Assembly (NCBI GenBank): GCA_944384865.1
Contig: CALWVC010000004.1
Span: 1 to 21,183 of the forward strand
DNA length: 21,183 nucleotides
Direction of reading: 5' to 3'
From: an uncultured Clostridia bacterium
Lineage (GTDB): Bacteria > Bacillota > Clostridia > Oscillospirales > Acutalibacteraceae
Under the pieces are notes generated by a model, which did not search any database, was not told the DNA's origin, and worked only from the letters and a program-made list of their open reading frames with translations. Positions 1-8,386 of the stretch are shown here, piece by piece. Numbering within the stretch: the first letter of the stretch is position 1; each line of letters starts with the position of its first letter. The position numbers were made by a program, and so were the translations under genes.

Positions 1-825
1 ATCATCGCCGAATATGATCTGGCGGAAAGTATGTTGTGTGCGTTTCTTAAAAGTGTGGCGAACAACAAAATGTTCAAGGCCCGGGTCATGGTGGCGGTGC
101 CCAGTGATATCACCGAGATGCCCAGGCGTTCTATTTATAACGCCTGTTATGCGGCAGGCGCCAGAGACGTTTGTCTGATCGAAACGCCGGTAGCTGCGGC
201 GATCGGCCTAGGGGTGGATTTTACCACGCCCAGAGGTGTGGTTGTTGTGGATATCGGCGCGGGAACCACCGATATCGCCACGTTGTCTATGGGTGGGCTG
301 GTGCAGTGTGAGTCCATTCCGACGGCGGGTAATGCATTTTCGGCGGCGATCGAGCGGTATATCAAGCGGGAATATAATGTTCTGATTGGTCCGCATACTG
401 CTGAACGCATCAAAAAACAGATCGGCTGTGTGATTCCGCGGCCGCTGGAACTAACGGTGACCTCTAAGGGACGTAACCAGTTTTCCGGGATGCCGCAGAC
501 CTTTGAGATCAATACGAATGAAATGATCACTGCATTGTATGATACGGCGATGACCATCTGTAAGGCGATCAGCGGAGTATTGGAAAAAACGCCGCCGGAT
601 ATCGTGGGTGATATCGCGTCTGACGGCGTGATTCTAACTGGCGGCGGCAGCGCACTATTCGGGATGGCGTCATTTATTGAGAACTATACCGGTCTGAAAG
701 TCAGAGTCGCGGACAATCCCAAGCTTTGTGTAGCCAAAGGGACGGCGACGGCCATTAAAAATTTTGATTTGCTGAAAAACGGAGATTATCGCTTTAAATC
801 GCTGGACGAAATTATTATGAACTGA
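1..825 (+). CDS. mreB: MreB/Mbl-family rod-shape actin homologue, 5' end outside the window
   Basis: This is the C-terminal part of a bacterial actin of the MreB/Mbl family, which forms membrane-bound filaments that guide cell-wall elongation. The frame is already open at base 1, so the ATG at 31 is internal. A full MreB is about 330-345 residues and roughly 70 are missing here. Visible family motifs are VPSDITEMPRRS, the IETPVAAAIG stretch, the phosphate-2 loop DIGAGTTDIA, the PTAGNAF turn, ERIKKQIG, a TPPDIVGDIASDGVILTGGG adenosine-binding segment, and ADNPKLCVAKGTA near the end. The protein ends at a TGA. The family is clear. Whether this is MreB, Mbl or MreBH cannot be decided without the N-terminus and a tree. 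The lipoprotein gene follows after 51 bases, so co-transcription is plausible. Confidence 0.87.
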   Translation: MIAEYDLAESMLCAFLKSVANNKMFKARVMVAVPSDITEMPRRSIYNACYAAGARDVCLIETPVAAAIGLGVDFTTPRGVVVVDIGAGTTDIATLSMGGLVQCESIPTAGNAFSAAIERYIKREYNVLIGPHTAERIKKQIGCVIPRPLELTVTSKGRNQFSGMPQTFEINTNEMITALYDTAMTICKAISGVLEKTPPDIVGDIASDGVILTGGGSALFGMASFIENYTGLKVRVADNPKLCVAKGTATAIKNFDLLKNGDYRFKSLDEIIMN

Positions 826-876
826 CGATGTTGCACCGGCAGTGCAGCAGATGACACCGGCGAAAGGAGGGTGTAT

Positions 877-2232
877 ATGCGTTATAAGATCGGATCGCTG
901 ATCGCTTTGCTGTTGGCGTTGCTGCTGTGCAGCACCGGCTGTAACGCGGCGTTTGCCGATCCGTCTGCCCTGATGCACCCGCCCCAGGCTGCGGGAGAAC
1001 TGCAGGGGATCAACGAAGCGTTGAATCAAGCGATAGGCGGCACATACAGCTTTGTATATCCGACGTCGGGCAGCTACCGGTCGTCTAATATCCTAAAAGA
1101 TTTGGATGGGGACGGAAACAACGAGGCGATTGTGTTTTATATGCCGGAATCGGATCAGCAGATCCATTTGAATCTGTTATGCCGCAGTCAGACTGTGTGG
1201 AAATCGACCTTTGACCTGAATTTGCAGTGTACGGCGGTAGACCGCGTGGAGTTTGCGGATCTGTACGGCGATGAGGCGCTGGAGCTGGTGATTGGCACGT
1301 CGCCTTATGTTACGAACAGCAGTAAAGAAAAACAATTGAGTGTTTATAGTTTTTCGGACCAGATTTTAAATTTGCGGTTGCAGACGGGATATACGAGCTT
1401 TGCTGTGTGTAATTTGACCGGCGGGCAGAAAGAGCAGCTGCTGACCATGACCCTCAGCGAGTTCACCGGCATGACGGCGCAGGATGAAGCGGGTATCGTA
1501 CAGGAGACCCGGAAACGGGCCTATGCCCGGCTGCTGGGTGTTGCAGAATCCGGCAGTCAGATCTATGGAGAGGCGTCGCTGGATTCCGGGATCACTGCAT
1601 TTTCTGCTGTCCACAGCGAGGTGCTGGAGGATCAGAGCAACACAGTGTATATAGATGCGTATAAGGGCCCGGAGATGATGATTACCGAGGTTATTCACTA
1701 TATAAACGGCAGGCTGGAAAATCCGTTTTATAATCCACAGACACAGTCTAATTCCATGACGCAACGCGCCGCGCCCATTGCGTCGCGGGATATCGACGCC
1801 GACGGCAGAACAGAGATTCCCGCACTGCATCAGATTCCGGGCTATACATCTGGTTCTGGGCAGCAATATCTGGTATCCTGGATGAAATTTGACGGCGGGC
1901 GACTGCAGGTCGGCGATACCGGGATGATGAATCTGGGCGCCGGTTATTATTTCGGCGTGCCGGATGCGTGGAATGGCGGCGTCACGGTTGAGATTATGAA
2001 TGAACAAACTGTTTGTTACAGGGTTTGGAATGTTGCGACATCGCAGGCGGGAGACGAACTGTTTACCATCGGCCGTTTTTCAGATGCAGACTGGGAGACC
2101 GCTCGGCAGTCCGGGTATCAGAAGCTGGCGGCAGGAAAAGGAACGGTATATGGTGTGTTGCTGAATCCGGCGGCGAACGGGCCGCTGCAGTTGCCCTATG
2201 AGCAGCTGGTAAGCGACTTTGTGGTTTTGTAG
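877..2232 (+). CDS. Predicted lipoprotein with acidic FG-GAP/VCBS-like calcium-binding loops, function unknown
   Basis: I do not recognise a named family. The 451-residue product starts with a positively charged, Leu-rich signal peptide and an STGC lipobox, so Cys22 is the likely lipidated residue and the protein should sit on the outer face of the membrane. Two acidic loops look like the calcium-binding loops of FG-GAP/VCBS beta-propeller repeats. The first begins at Asp75 (DLDGDGNNE) and the second at Asp305 (DIDADGRTE). A degenerate copy (DLYGDEALE) lies between them, followed by strand-rich sequence. I chose the ATG at 877 because AAAGGAGG at 863-870 is 6 bases upstream. The in-frame GTG at 871 abuts that site. 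The two-component genes begin 158 bases downstream, which suggests, without proof, an envelope role. Confidence 0.75.
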   Translation: MRYKIGSLIALLLALLLCSTGCNAAFADPSALMHPPQAAGELQGINEALNQAIGGTYSFVYPTSGSYRSSNILKDLDGDGNNEAIVFYMPESDQQIHLNLLCRSQTVWKSTFDLNLQCTAVDRVEFADLYGDEALELVIGTSPYVTNSSKEKQLSVYSFSDQILNLRLQTGYTSFAVCNLTGGQKEQLLTMTLSEFTGMTAQDEAGIVQETRKRAYARLLGVAESGSQIYGEASLDSGITAFSAVHSEVLEDQSNTVYIDAYKGPEMMITEVIHYINGRLENPFYNPQTQSNSMTQRAAPIASRDIDADGRTEIPALHQIPGYTSGSGQQYLVSWMKFDGGRLQVGDTGMMNLGAGYYFGVPDAWNGGVTVEIMNEQTVCYRVWNVATSQAGDELFTIGRFSDADWETARQSGYQKLAAGKGTVYGVLLNPAANGPLQLPYEQLVSDFVVL

Positions 2233-2390
2233 ACGCTGGTCAGGGTTATTTGATTTGCCGATTTACAATCCGGTGGCTGCATGCGGATACATATATGACG
2301 TGCATGACCGAGGCGCTGCGCAGTGTGCGCTGTTGAGGTCTGATGCCGAGGGATGGGTTTTCAGGCAATTTGAAAGGAATGGTTGTGACG

Positions 2391-3086
2391 ATGAAACGGA
2401 TTTTGGTAGTGGAGGATGAAGCGGCAATCCGCGAATTTGTGGTGATCAATCTCAAGCGTGCGGGTTACGAGACGACGGAAGCCGACTGCGGCGAGCGCGC
2501 GCTGGAGATTTTAGACCATGACAGGGACTTTCAAGTGATTTTGTTGGATATTATGATGCCCGGCATAGACGGCCTGTCGGTCTGCAAGCAGGTTCGCGCG
2601 CAGAACAGCAAGATTGGGATTATCATGCTCAGCGCTAAAACCCAGGAGATGGACAAGGTTTCGGCGCTGATGATGGGCGCTGACGACTATATGACAAAGC
2701 CGTTTAGTCCTTCGGAGTTGGTTGCCCGGGTAGATTCTCTGAATCGTCGGGTAGAGATGCTCAGCAATAAGATGCCCGGGGCGTCGGATAAAATGGTGTT
2801 GGGAGAATTCACGTTGGATCTGCGCCGTCGGATTTTGCAGAAAAACGGGAGAGAGATCGAGTTGACGCCGGTAGAATTTCAGATTACCGAATATCTGTTT
2901 TCCAATCCGGATGTGCCGCTGGACCGTACCGATATTCTCAAACGGGTATGGGGCGACTCTTATATCGGTGAAGAAAAGATCGTGGATGTGAATATCCGTC
3001 GGCTGCGCATGAAAGTAGAGGATGATCCGTCTGTGCCACGACATCTGTTGACGGTATGGGGCCGCGGTTATAAATGGGTGGAATAA
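2391..3086 (+). CDS. OmpR/PhoB-family response regulator
   Basis: This is a DNA-binding response regulator of two-component signalling. The receiver domain (about residues 1-120) carries the acidic pocket Glu8-Asp9, the phospho-acceptor Asp53 in LLDIMMPG, Ser81 at the Thr/Ser switch and Lys103 in TKPFSP. The C-terminal winged-helix domain begins near ELTPVEF, includes VDVNIRRLRMKVE and ends with the typical WGRGYKW. The 231-residue length is normal. The ATG at 2391 gives the family-typical MKRILVVEDE start. GAAAGGA at 2372-2378 is 12 bases upstream, and GTG 2385 (spacing 6) is an alternative. ATG 2343, further upstream, has no such site. The sensor kinase follows after 47 bases and is the obvious partner. 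The target genes are unknown; the flanking envelope genes make an envelope stimulus possible. Confidence 0.93.
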   Translation: MKRILVVEDEAAIREFVVINLKRAGYETTEADCGERALEILDHDRDFQVILLDIMMPGIDGLSVCKQVRAQNSKIGIIMLSAKTQEMDKVSALMMGADDYMTKPFSPSELVARVDSLNRRVEMLSNKMPGASDKMVLGEFTLDLRRRILQKNGREIELTPVEFQITEYLFSNPDVPLDRTDILKRVWGDSYIGEEKIVDVNIRRLRMKVEDDPSVPRHLLTVWGRGYKWVE

Positions 3087-3091
3087 CGGTG

Positions 3092-3119
3092 TTGACTGGT
3101 AAAGAATTATTGATATAAA
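3092..3119 (+). promoter_or_regulatory. Weak candidate promoter ahead of the sensor kinase
   Basis: TTGACT (3092-3097) and TATAAA (3114-3119) are separated by 16 bases, close to the vegetative consensus. The predicted start, near 3126, would fall inside the AGGGGGT ribosome binding site at 3121-3127. That argues against strong use or makes this a chance match. The kinase is more likely co-transcribed with the regulator. Confidence 0.25.
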
Positions 3120-3133
3120 CAGGGGGTACGGCG

Positions 3134-4603
3134 GTGAATGCGTCGAATTTGAAAATCAAAGGCATGACCTGGCGTTGGCTGATCAATGTGATCGGCGTGA
3201 TTGTCATTGTCATTCTGCTGATTCAGATCGTCGCCATCTTTTTTATCAGTGATTCTTATTACAGCGCGGTGCGCTCGGATATGCACAGCAAGATTCGTAT
3301 GGCCGCCGGCTTTCTGGATAAATACACCGATATGACCGAAGCGGATTTTGAGCTTGGCGCTAAGGAGTTCATCAATAATTATACCGACAAAGACTCGGTG
3401 GAAATTTTGATTTATGATCAAAAGGGCAATGTAATTGTCAGTTCTCGCGGGTTTGTACAGGTTCCGGAATACGCTACGGATTATGACGAAGCTGTCAAGA
3501 CCGAACAGGAAGCGGAATGGATCGGCAAAACCGATCTGGATGAAAAGATTATGGCGGTTACGATGCCGCTGAAAAGCAGCGCGGGCGAGACCAGCGGCGC
3601 GCTGCGGCTGTTGGTGTCGCTGGAGCTGATTGACCGGCAGATTTTTTATAATTTTATGATCGTATTGATTGCCGGCGTGGTAGTGGCGTTGTTGGTTTCC
3701 TTATCGGGTGTGTTTTTCCTGCGATCCATCCGCAAGCCGATTCGGGCGATCACCCAGACAGCATACAGCATCGCCGCCGGAAACTTCAACGACCGGCTGC
3801 CGGTGCGGCAGAAAAATATGGATGAGCTCGATAAGCTGTGCGATACCATCAATTATATGGCTTCGGAGCTGGCGTCGGCTGAAAACCTGAAAAATGAATT
3901 TATTTCTTCGGTTTCCCACGAGCTGCGCACGCCGCTGACGGTGATCAAAGGCTGGGCGGAAACCATCCGGGCGTCGGGAACCTCCGATCCGCTGATTCTG
4001 AACAAGGGCGTGGAAGTCATCAGCAACGAATGCGAGCGGCTGTCCGGTCTGGTAGAGGATCTGCTGGACTTTTCCAGAATGCAGTCTGGCCACCTGCGTT
4101 TGCATATGGAGAAAACCGATATTTTAGCCGAGCTGGAAGAAGCGTATGTCATGTATAAGGAGATTGCGGCGAAAGATGGAATCCGTTTGGAATATCGAGC
4201 GCCGGAACAGCTGCCGCCGGTAATGGCGGACGCGAACCGTCTTAAACAGGTGTTTATCAATATTATCGATAACGCGGTGAAATATTCGTCCCGGGGGGAT
4301 CTGGTGCGGATTGAGGCATCCAGCCATGATATTTATGTGCAGGTAGCGGTTAAAGATACCGGCTGTGGTATTGCGGCGCAGGATCTGGGAAAGGTTAAAG
4401 AGCGTTTTTATAAAGCCAATAAAACGGTGCGTGGTTCCGGTATCGGCTTGGCAGTGGCTGATGAAATTATCAAGCAGCATAACGGCATTTTGGAAATTGA
4501 TTCAAAGGAAAATATCGGCACGGTGGTGACCATTGTCCTGCCCATCGGAAAGCCGGACACCGGTGAACAAACGGAAGGAGAAACCCATATTGAGCAAGTG
4601 TGA
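3134..4603 (+). CDS. HAMP-domain sensor histidine kinase
   Basis: This is a membrane sensor kinase that should phosphorylate the regulator encoded just upstream. An N-terminal membrane helix (about residues 15-38) is followed by an extracytoplasmic domain of about 130 residues. That domain contains IYDQKGNVIVSS, which resembles a PAS/Cache-like fold. A second helix (about 172-196) leads to a HAMP linker (RSIRKPIRAITQTA). The HisKA helix carries His262 in SVSHELRTPL. The ATPase domain shows the N box with Asn380 (NIIDNAVKYSS), G1 (DTGCGI), the F-box-like ERFYKA and G2 (GSGIGLAVADEI). All catalytic motifs look intact. The GTG at 3134 is 6 bases after AGGGGGT. The last 14 bases overlap the DUF1385 gene, so translation of the two may be coupled. 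The stimulus cannot be read from the sequence. Confidence 0.93.
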   Translation: MNASNLKIKGMTWRWLINVIGVIVIVILLIQIVAIFFISDSYYSAVRSDMHSKIRMAAGFLDKYTDMTEADFELGAKEFINNYTDKDSVEILIYDQKGNVIVSSRGFVQVPEYATDYDEAVKTEQEAEWIGKTDLDEKIMAVTMPLKSSAGETSGALRLLVSLELIDRQIFYNFMIVLIAGVVVALLVSLSGVFFLRSIRKPIRAITQTAYSIAAGNFNDRLPVRQKNMDELDKLCDTINYMASELASAENLKNEFISSVSHELRTPLTVIKGWAETIRASGTSDPLILNKGVEVISNECERLSGLVEDLLDFSRMQSGHLRLHMEKTDILAELEEAYVMYKEIAAKDGIRLEYRAPEQLPPVMADANRLKQVFINIIDNAVKYSSRGDLVRIEASSHDIYVQVAVKDTGCGIAAQDLGKVKERFYKANKTVRGSGIGLAVADEIIKQHNGILEIDSKENIGTVVTIVLPIGKPDTGEQTEGETHIEQV

Positions 4604-5603
4604 TAAACAGGTGTGCAAACGCACTTCTATCGGCGGACAGGCGGTCATAGAGGGCGTGATGATGAAAGGACCGCATAAAACGGTTTTGTCGGTGCGGCAT
4701 ATACAGTCTGGTGAAATTATTACCGAAGAGGTTCCCGGTATATCGCTGCGTGAAAAATACCGGGTTTTACGGCTGCCGCTGCTGCGGGGTGTGGTCGCGT
4801 TTGTGGAATCGCTGGTCACCGGCTATAAAATATTGATGCGTTCGGCGGATCTGTCTGGTATGACAGAGCTGGAAGAACAGGAGCAGGCTGAAAAACAGAA
4901 GCGACAGATGAAGCTGGATGCAGCCGACAATTCGGCGCAACCGAAAAAAGAGAACGGCGCGCTGCTGGGCGCATTGATGGCGGTGGCGTCGGTATTGGGC
5001 GTAGCGCTGGCGTTGGTATTGTTTATGTGGGTGCCGACACTGATTTTCAACGGAATCAATGCGGCGGCCGGCGGCACAATCAGCGGCTGGCGGGCGTTGA
5101 TCGAAGGGCTGATGAAAATCGCTATTTTTATCGGATATGTGGCGCTGGTTTCTTTGATGAAAGATATCAGACGGGTGTTTATGTATCACGGGTCGGAGCA
5201 TAAATCCATTTTCTGTTACGAAAAGGGCTTGGAACTGACGGTGGAAAACGTACGCAAACAGAGCCGGTTTCATCCGCGATGCGGTACGTCGTTTATGTTT
5301 TTGATGATCGCGGTGGGCATTTTGTTTTCCACTATTGTGGTGTTGGTGTTTCCGGGGGTGGCGACGGTCAGTTATATCTGGGTGCCGGTAAAGATTTTGA
5401 TGATCCCGTTGTTTTGCGGATTGGGCTTTGAGCTGATTAAGCTGTGCGGCAGATATGACAATCTGGCAACCAGAATTATTGCGGCGCCGGGCTTGTGGGT
5501 GCAGCGGCTGACCACCAAAGAGCCGGAAGACGCGATGATTGAAGTAGCGATCGCGTCTTTGAAAGCGGTGATTCCCGAAAATGAGGAGGATGACCGCTGG
5601 TGA
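4590..5603 (+). CDS. DUF1385 family membrane protein (YqhQ-like)
   Basis: This belongs to DUF1385, a conserved family of unproven function that has been described as a putative metal-dependent enzyme. The 337-residue product has the N-terminal signature SIGGQAVIEGVMMKGP (residues 13-28). It also has a charged Lys/Gln-rich segment near residues 90-115, about four hydrophobic helices, and a His/Cys-rich block between helices: HGSEHK (from His200) and FHPRCG (His228, Cys231). These residues could bind metal, which is an inference. I chose the TTG start at 4590 because AAGGAG at 4575-4580 is 9 bases upstream and the family signature follows directly. The ATG at 4533 would add 19 residues that read through the kinase gene. 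The 3' end overlaps prmC by GTGA, an arrangement often seen for DUF1385 and prmC in clostridia. Confidence 0.87.
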   Translation: MSKCDKQVCKRTSIGGQAVIEGVMMKGPHKTVLSVRHIQSGEIITEEVPGISLREKYRVLRLPLLRGVVAFVESLVTGYKILMRSADLSGMTELEEQEQAEKQKRQMKLDAADNSAQPKKENGALLGALMAVASVLGVALALVLFMWVPTLIFNGINAAAGGTISGWRALIEGLMKIAIFIGYVALVSLMKDIRRVFMYHGSEHKSIFCYEKGLELTVENVRKQSRFHPRCGTSFMFLMIAVGILFSTIVVLVFPGVATVSYIWVPVKILMIPLFCGLGFELIKLCGRYDNLATRIIAAPGLWVQRLTTKEPEDAMIEVAIASLKAVIPENEEDDRW

Positions 5604-6421
5604 GCGTTCGGGAGCTGTACCGGCAATGTGCCAGGCTGTTGACGGTGGACAATCGGGATTTTGAGGCCCGGCAGCTGGTGGAGTTTGTGCTGGGGCTGGA
5701 TCAGACGGCCTTTTTGCTGCAGGCGGACCGGGCGGTGGATCCGCAGGCTGAACAGCAGTGCTTTCAACTGGTGCGGCGGCGCAACGCCGGTGAACCGCTT
5801 TATTACATATTAGGGGAAACCGAATTTTACGGTTTGCGGTTTTATGTGACGCCGCAAACGCTGATTCCCCGGCCGGAAACCGAGCTGCTGGTGCAGCTGG
5901 CGTTGGAACGGCTGCAGGGCCGGTCACAGGCGCAGATTCTGGATTTGTGTGCCGGAACCGGTTGTGTCGGGATTACGCTGGCGAACACATTGCCCGATGC
6001 GACGGTGACCTGTGTAGAGCTGTATGAAGGCGCGTTTTCGGTTTTACAGCGTAACATCGCGCTGCACCAGGTCGAAAATGTGACCGCCGTGCGGGCGGAT
6101 GCGCTGACATACCCATTACAGGGGGCGGATCTGCTGGTCTGTAACCCGCCGTATATCGCCCGCCGGGAAGCAGCAGGACTGCAGCCGGAGCTTTGCTATG
6201 AGCCGGAGCAGGCGTTGTTTGCGCCGGAGGATGGATTGGCGTTTTATAAACGGATTGCCGTGAACGCCCGGCAGGCGCCGGGGCTGCAGGTACTGTTTGA
6301 GATCGGCTGGCAGCAGGGTGGCGCGGTGACCCGAATCTTAAAGCAAAACGGATTTTCGCAGATTTGTGTGCACCGGGATCTGTCTGGTAACGACCGGGTA
6401 GTGTCCGGCATACGCCGGTGA
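5600..6421 (+). CDS. prmC: Peptide chain release factor N5-glutamine methyltransferase PrmC
   Basis: PrmC methylates the glutamine of the GGQ motif in release factors RF1 and RF2 using S-adenosylmethionine, and this speeds translation termination. The N-terminal helical domain is followed by EPLYYILGETEFYG and the LIPRPETELL segment typical of PrmC. The SAM-binding motif DLCAGTGCVG begins at Asp115, and the catalytic NPPY motif is at Asn182-Tyr185. Its 273 residues are normal for the family. The GTG start at 5600 overlaps the stop of the DUF1385 gene as GTGA, with AGGAGGA at 5584-5590 placed 9 bases upstream, so translational coupling is likely. prfA, which commonly lies next to prmC, is not here; recA follows after a 190-base gap. 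Confidence 0.93.
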   Translation: MSVRELYRQCARLLTVDNRDFEARQLVEFVLGLDQTAFLLQADRAVDPQAEQQCFQLVRRRNAGEPLYYILGETEFYGLRFYVTPQTLIPRPETELLVQLALERLQGRSQAQILDLCAGTGCVGITLANTLPDATVTCVELYEGAFSVLQRNIALHQVENVTAVRADALTYPLQGADLLVCNPPYIARREAAGLQPELCYEPEQALFAPEDGLAFYKRIAVNARQAPGLQVLFEIGWQQGGAVTRILKQNGFSQICVHRDLSGNDRVVSGIRR

Positions 6422-6552
6422 TGAAGCTGTAGATGTGTGACGCGGTATAATGGGAGGAACCAACCGCGATTCCATCGCCATGCCGGCAACGGCTGTTTTG
6501 GATGGAACCGTTTGGGAAAAATGAATTTTATTTAAAATAATCACCTTTTGGC

Positions 6553-6581
6553 TTTACTTTGAGAAGCTGATTCGATATACT
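6553..6581 (+). promoter_or_regulatory. Candidate vegetative promoter for recA
   Basis: TTTACT (6553-6558) and TATACT (6576-6581) are separated by 17 bases. Transcription would start near 6588, leaving about 24 bases before the recA ATG at 6612. The rest of the 190-base gap (6422-6552) shows no convincing gene. I saw no GAACNNNNGTTC-type LexA box in it by eye. Confidence 0.55.
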
Positions 6582-6611
6582 GAAATTGAAGAATGAGAGG
6601 GAATTTGTTTT

Positions 6612-7751
6612 ATGGCTGAAAAAGCGACGGATAAGAAAACAGATAAACAAAAGGCGTTGGAAACAGCCCTTGCCAATATTGAAAAGACCTATGGCAAGGG
6701 TGCTGTCATGAAGTTGGGCGAGAATACCCATATGAATGTGGAAGCGATTTCTACCGGCTCTATTGCGCTGGATCTGGCGCTGGGGATCGGCGGCGTGCCC
6801 AAGGGGCGGATCATCGAGATCTATGGGCCCGAATCTTCCGGTAAAACCACAATTGCGCTGCATGTGGTGGCGCAGGCGCAGAAAAACGGCGGGACGGCCG
6901 CATTTATTGATGTAGAGCATGCGCTGGATCCGGACTATTCGGCGGCGCTGGGCGTGGATATCGACTCGCTGCTGGTGTCACAGCCGGATACCGGCGAGCA
7001 GGCGCTGGAAATCTGTGAGGCGCTGGTGCGCTCCAATGCAGTAGATGTGATTGTGGTGGACTCGGTAGCGGCGTTGGTACCCCGTGCTGAGATCGAGGGC
7101 TTGATGGGTGATTCTCATGTAGGGCAGCATGCGCGGTTGATGTCGCAGGCGCTGCGAAAGCTGACCGCCTGTATTTCACGCTCCAACTGCGCAGTCATTT
7201 TTATTAACCAGCTTCGTGAAAAAATCGGCGTGGTATATGGAAATCCGGAGGTTACCACCGGCGGCCGGGCGCTGAAGTTCTATGCCAGCGTGCGGATCGA
7301 TATCCGGCGGATCGAAACGCTGAAAGTGCAAAATGAGATGGTCGGTTCCCGCACCCGGGCAAAGATTGTGAAAAACAAAGTTGCGCCGCCGTTTAAAGAG
7401 GCGGAGTTTGATATTATGTACGGCGAGGGTATTTCCCATGAGGGCGAACTGTGCGATCTGGGCGTGAAAGCCGGGGTGATCCAGAAGAGCGGCGCCTGGT
7501 TTACTTATGGAGATCTGCGTTTACAGGGCCGGGATAATGTAAAGCTGTATTTTGCCCAGCATCCGGATGTTGCTGCTGAGGTGGAACAGAAAATTCTCGA
7601 AAATAAAGATAAGCTGATCAGCAGCCGCCGTACCAAGCTTGCCGCAGCTGCGGCGCAGGCACAGGCGCAAGCACAGGCGCAGCCCCAGACTGAAGCGCCG
7701 GCGGCGCCGAAAGTGCCGAAAATCGATATTGATATTGCTGTGGACGATTGA
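6612..7751 (+). CDS. recA: Recombinase RecA
   Basis: RecA forms filaments on single-stranded DNA, catalyses homologous strand exchange and promotes LexA self-cleavage. The sequence has the N-terminal ALANIEKTYGKGAVMKLG helix and the Walker A motif GPESSGKT (from Gly72, Lys78). It also has the VIVVDSVAALVPRAEIEG Walker B region, the L2-region FINQLREKIGVVYGNPE and the KNKVAPPFK segment. Its 379 residues are longer than the usual 340-355. The extra length is an Ala/Gln/Pro-rich tail that includes an Ala-Gln dipeptide run (bases 7653-7688), and the protein ends in acidic residues. GAGAGG at 6595-6600 lies ahead of the ATG. The stop codon overlaps the recX start by one base (TGATG). Confidence 0.98.
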   Translation: MAEKATDKKTDKQKALETALANIEKTYGKGAVMKLGENTHMNVEAISTGSIALDLALGIGGVPKGRIIEIYGPESSGKTTIALHVVAQAQKNGGTAAFIDVEHALDPDYSAALGVDIDSLLVSQPDTGEQALEICEALVRSNAVDVIVVDSVAALVPRAEIEGLMGDSHVGQHARLMSQALRKLTACISRSNCAVIFINQLREKIGVVYGNPEVTTGGRALKFYASVRIDIRRIETLKVQNEMVGSRTRAKIVKNKVAPPFKEAEFDIMYGEGISHEGELCDLGVKAGVIQKSGAWFTYGDLRLQGRDNVKLYFAQHPDVAAEVEQKILENKDKLISSRRTKLAAAAAQAQAQAQAQPQTEAPAAPKVPKIDIDIAVDD

Positions 7752-8386
7752 TGCGGATTTTAGAGGTTGCCCGCAGAAAGCGGCATTGTTACGCAGTATC
7801 TACCGAAACAGAACAGGTGCTGCTGGATGTGGATATTGTGGAGGAATACGGACTGCGTCCGGGGGTGCAACTGTCTGCGGCGCAGTTACAGGCGTTGATC
7901 ATCGCGTCTAATAATCGACGGGCGCTGAATAAGGCATCGTTTTTGCTGTCTAGACGGGATTATGCGGTCAAAGAGCTGCTTTTAAAGCTGATACCCGATT
8001 TTGGTGAAGATGCGGCGCAGCAGGCGGTGGATCAGTTGTGTGACGCAGGTGCGCTGGATGACCGGAAATTTGCACAGTTTTATGCTTCCTATCTCAGCGA
8101 AACAAAAAAACTTGCGGGTCGGGCGCTGGTGTTTGAGCTGACGAAAAAGGGGATCGACCGGGCGCTGGCGCAGGAGATTGCGGCGGAATTATCATTGGAT
8201 CCGGTAGAATCCGCGCTGGAGATCGTTCGGCGCAAATATCCGGACTGTTTAGAGGATGAACGGGCGCTTCGCAGACTGCAGGGCGCGCTGGCCCGGCGGG
8301 GCTATGGATATGACGAAATCCGATCGGCGGTGCAGGCTTACCGCGAAGAGCAGCAGGCTGATGGCAAAGGAGAATTTGACGAATGA
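7751..8386 (+). CDS. recX: Regulatory protein RecX
   Basis: RecX binds RecA filaments and modulates their activity. The product of 211 residues contains the three-helix repeats of the family, for example KASFLLSRRDYAVKELLLKL, VDQLCDAGALDDRKFAQFYASY and LARRGYGYDEIRSAVQ. An N-terminal extension of about 60 residues resembles that of Bacillota RecX proteins. The ATG at 7751 shares a base with the recA stop (TGATG), and I see no ribosome binding site just before it, so translation probably depends on recA. An in-frame TTG at 7748 is a less likely start. The 3' end overlaps rimO by ATGA. Confidence 0.93.
   Translation: MRILEVARRKRHCYAVSTETEQVLLDVDIVEEYGLRPGVQLSAAQLQALIIASNNRRALNKASFLLSRRDYAVKELLLKLIPDFGEDAAQQAVDQLCDAGALDDRKFAQFYASYLSETKKLAGRALVFELTKKGIDRALAQEIAAELSLDPVESALEIVRRKYPDCLEDERALRRLQGALARRGYGYDEIRSAVQAYREEQQADGKGEFDE

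Noticed and set aside
2233..2390. A promoter before the response regulator using TTTACA near 2260
   Set aside because: The nearest -10-like sequence is about 20 bases away or a poor match, outside the normal spacing.
4767..5927. A 386-codon open frame on the minus strand
   Set aside because: It lies opposite DUF1385 and prmC, both with clear family motifs. Its translation is Arg/His/Pro/Gln-rich without a recognisable domain, typical of a shadow frame.
6450..6524. A 24-codon frame beginning at ATG 6450 upstream of recA, with TATAAT at 6446-6451
   Set aside because: There is no ribosome binding site, no credible -35 box at the right distance, and nothing recognisable in the peptide.
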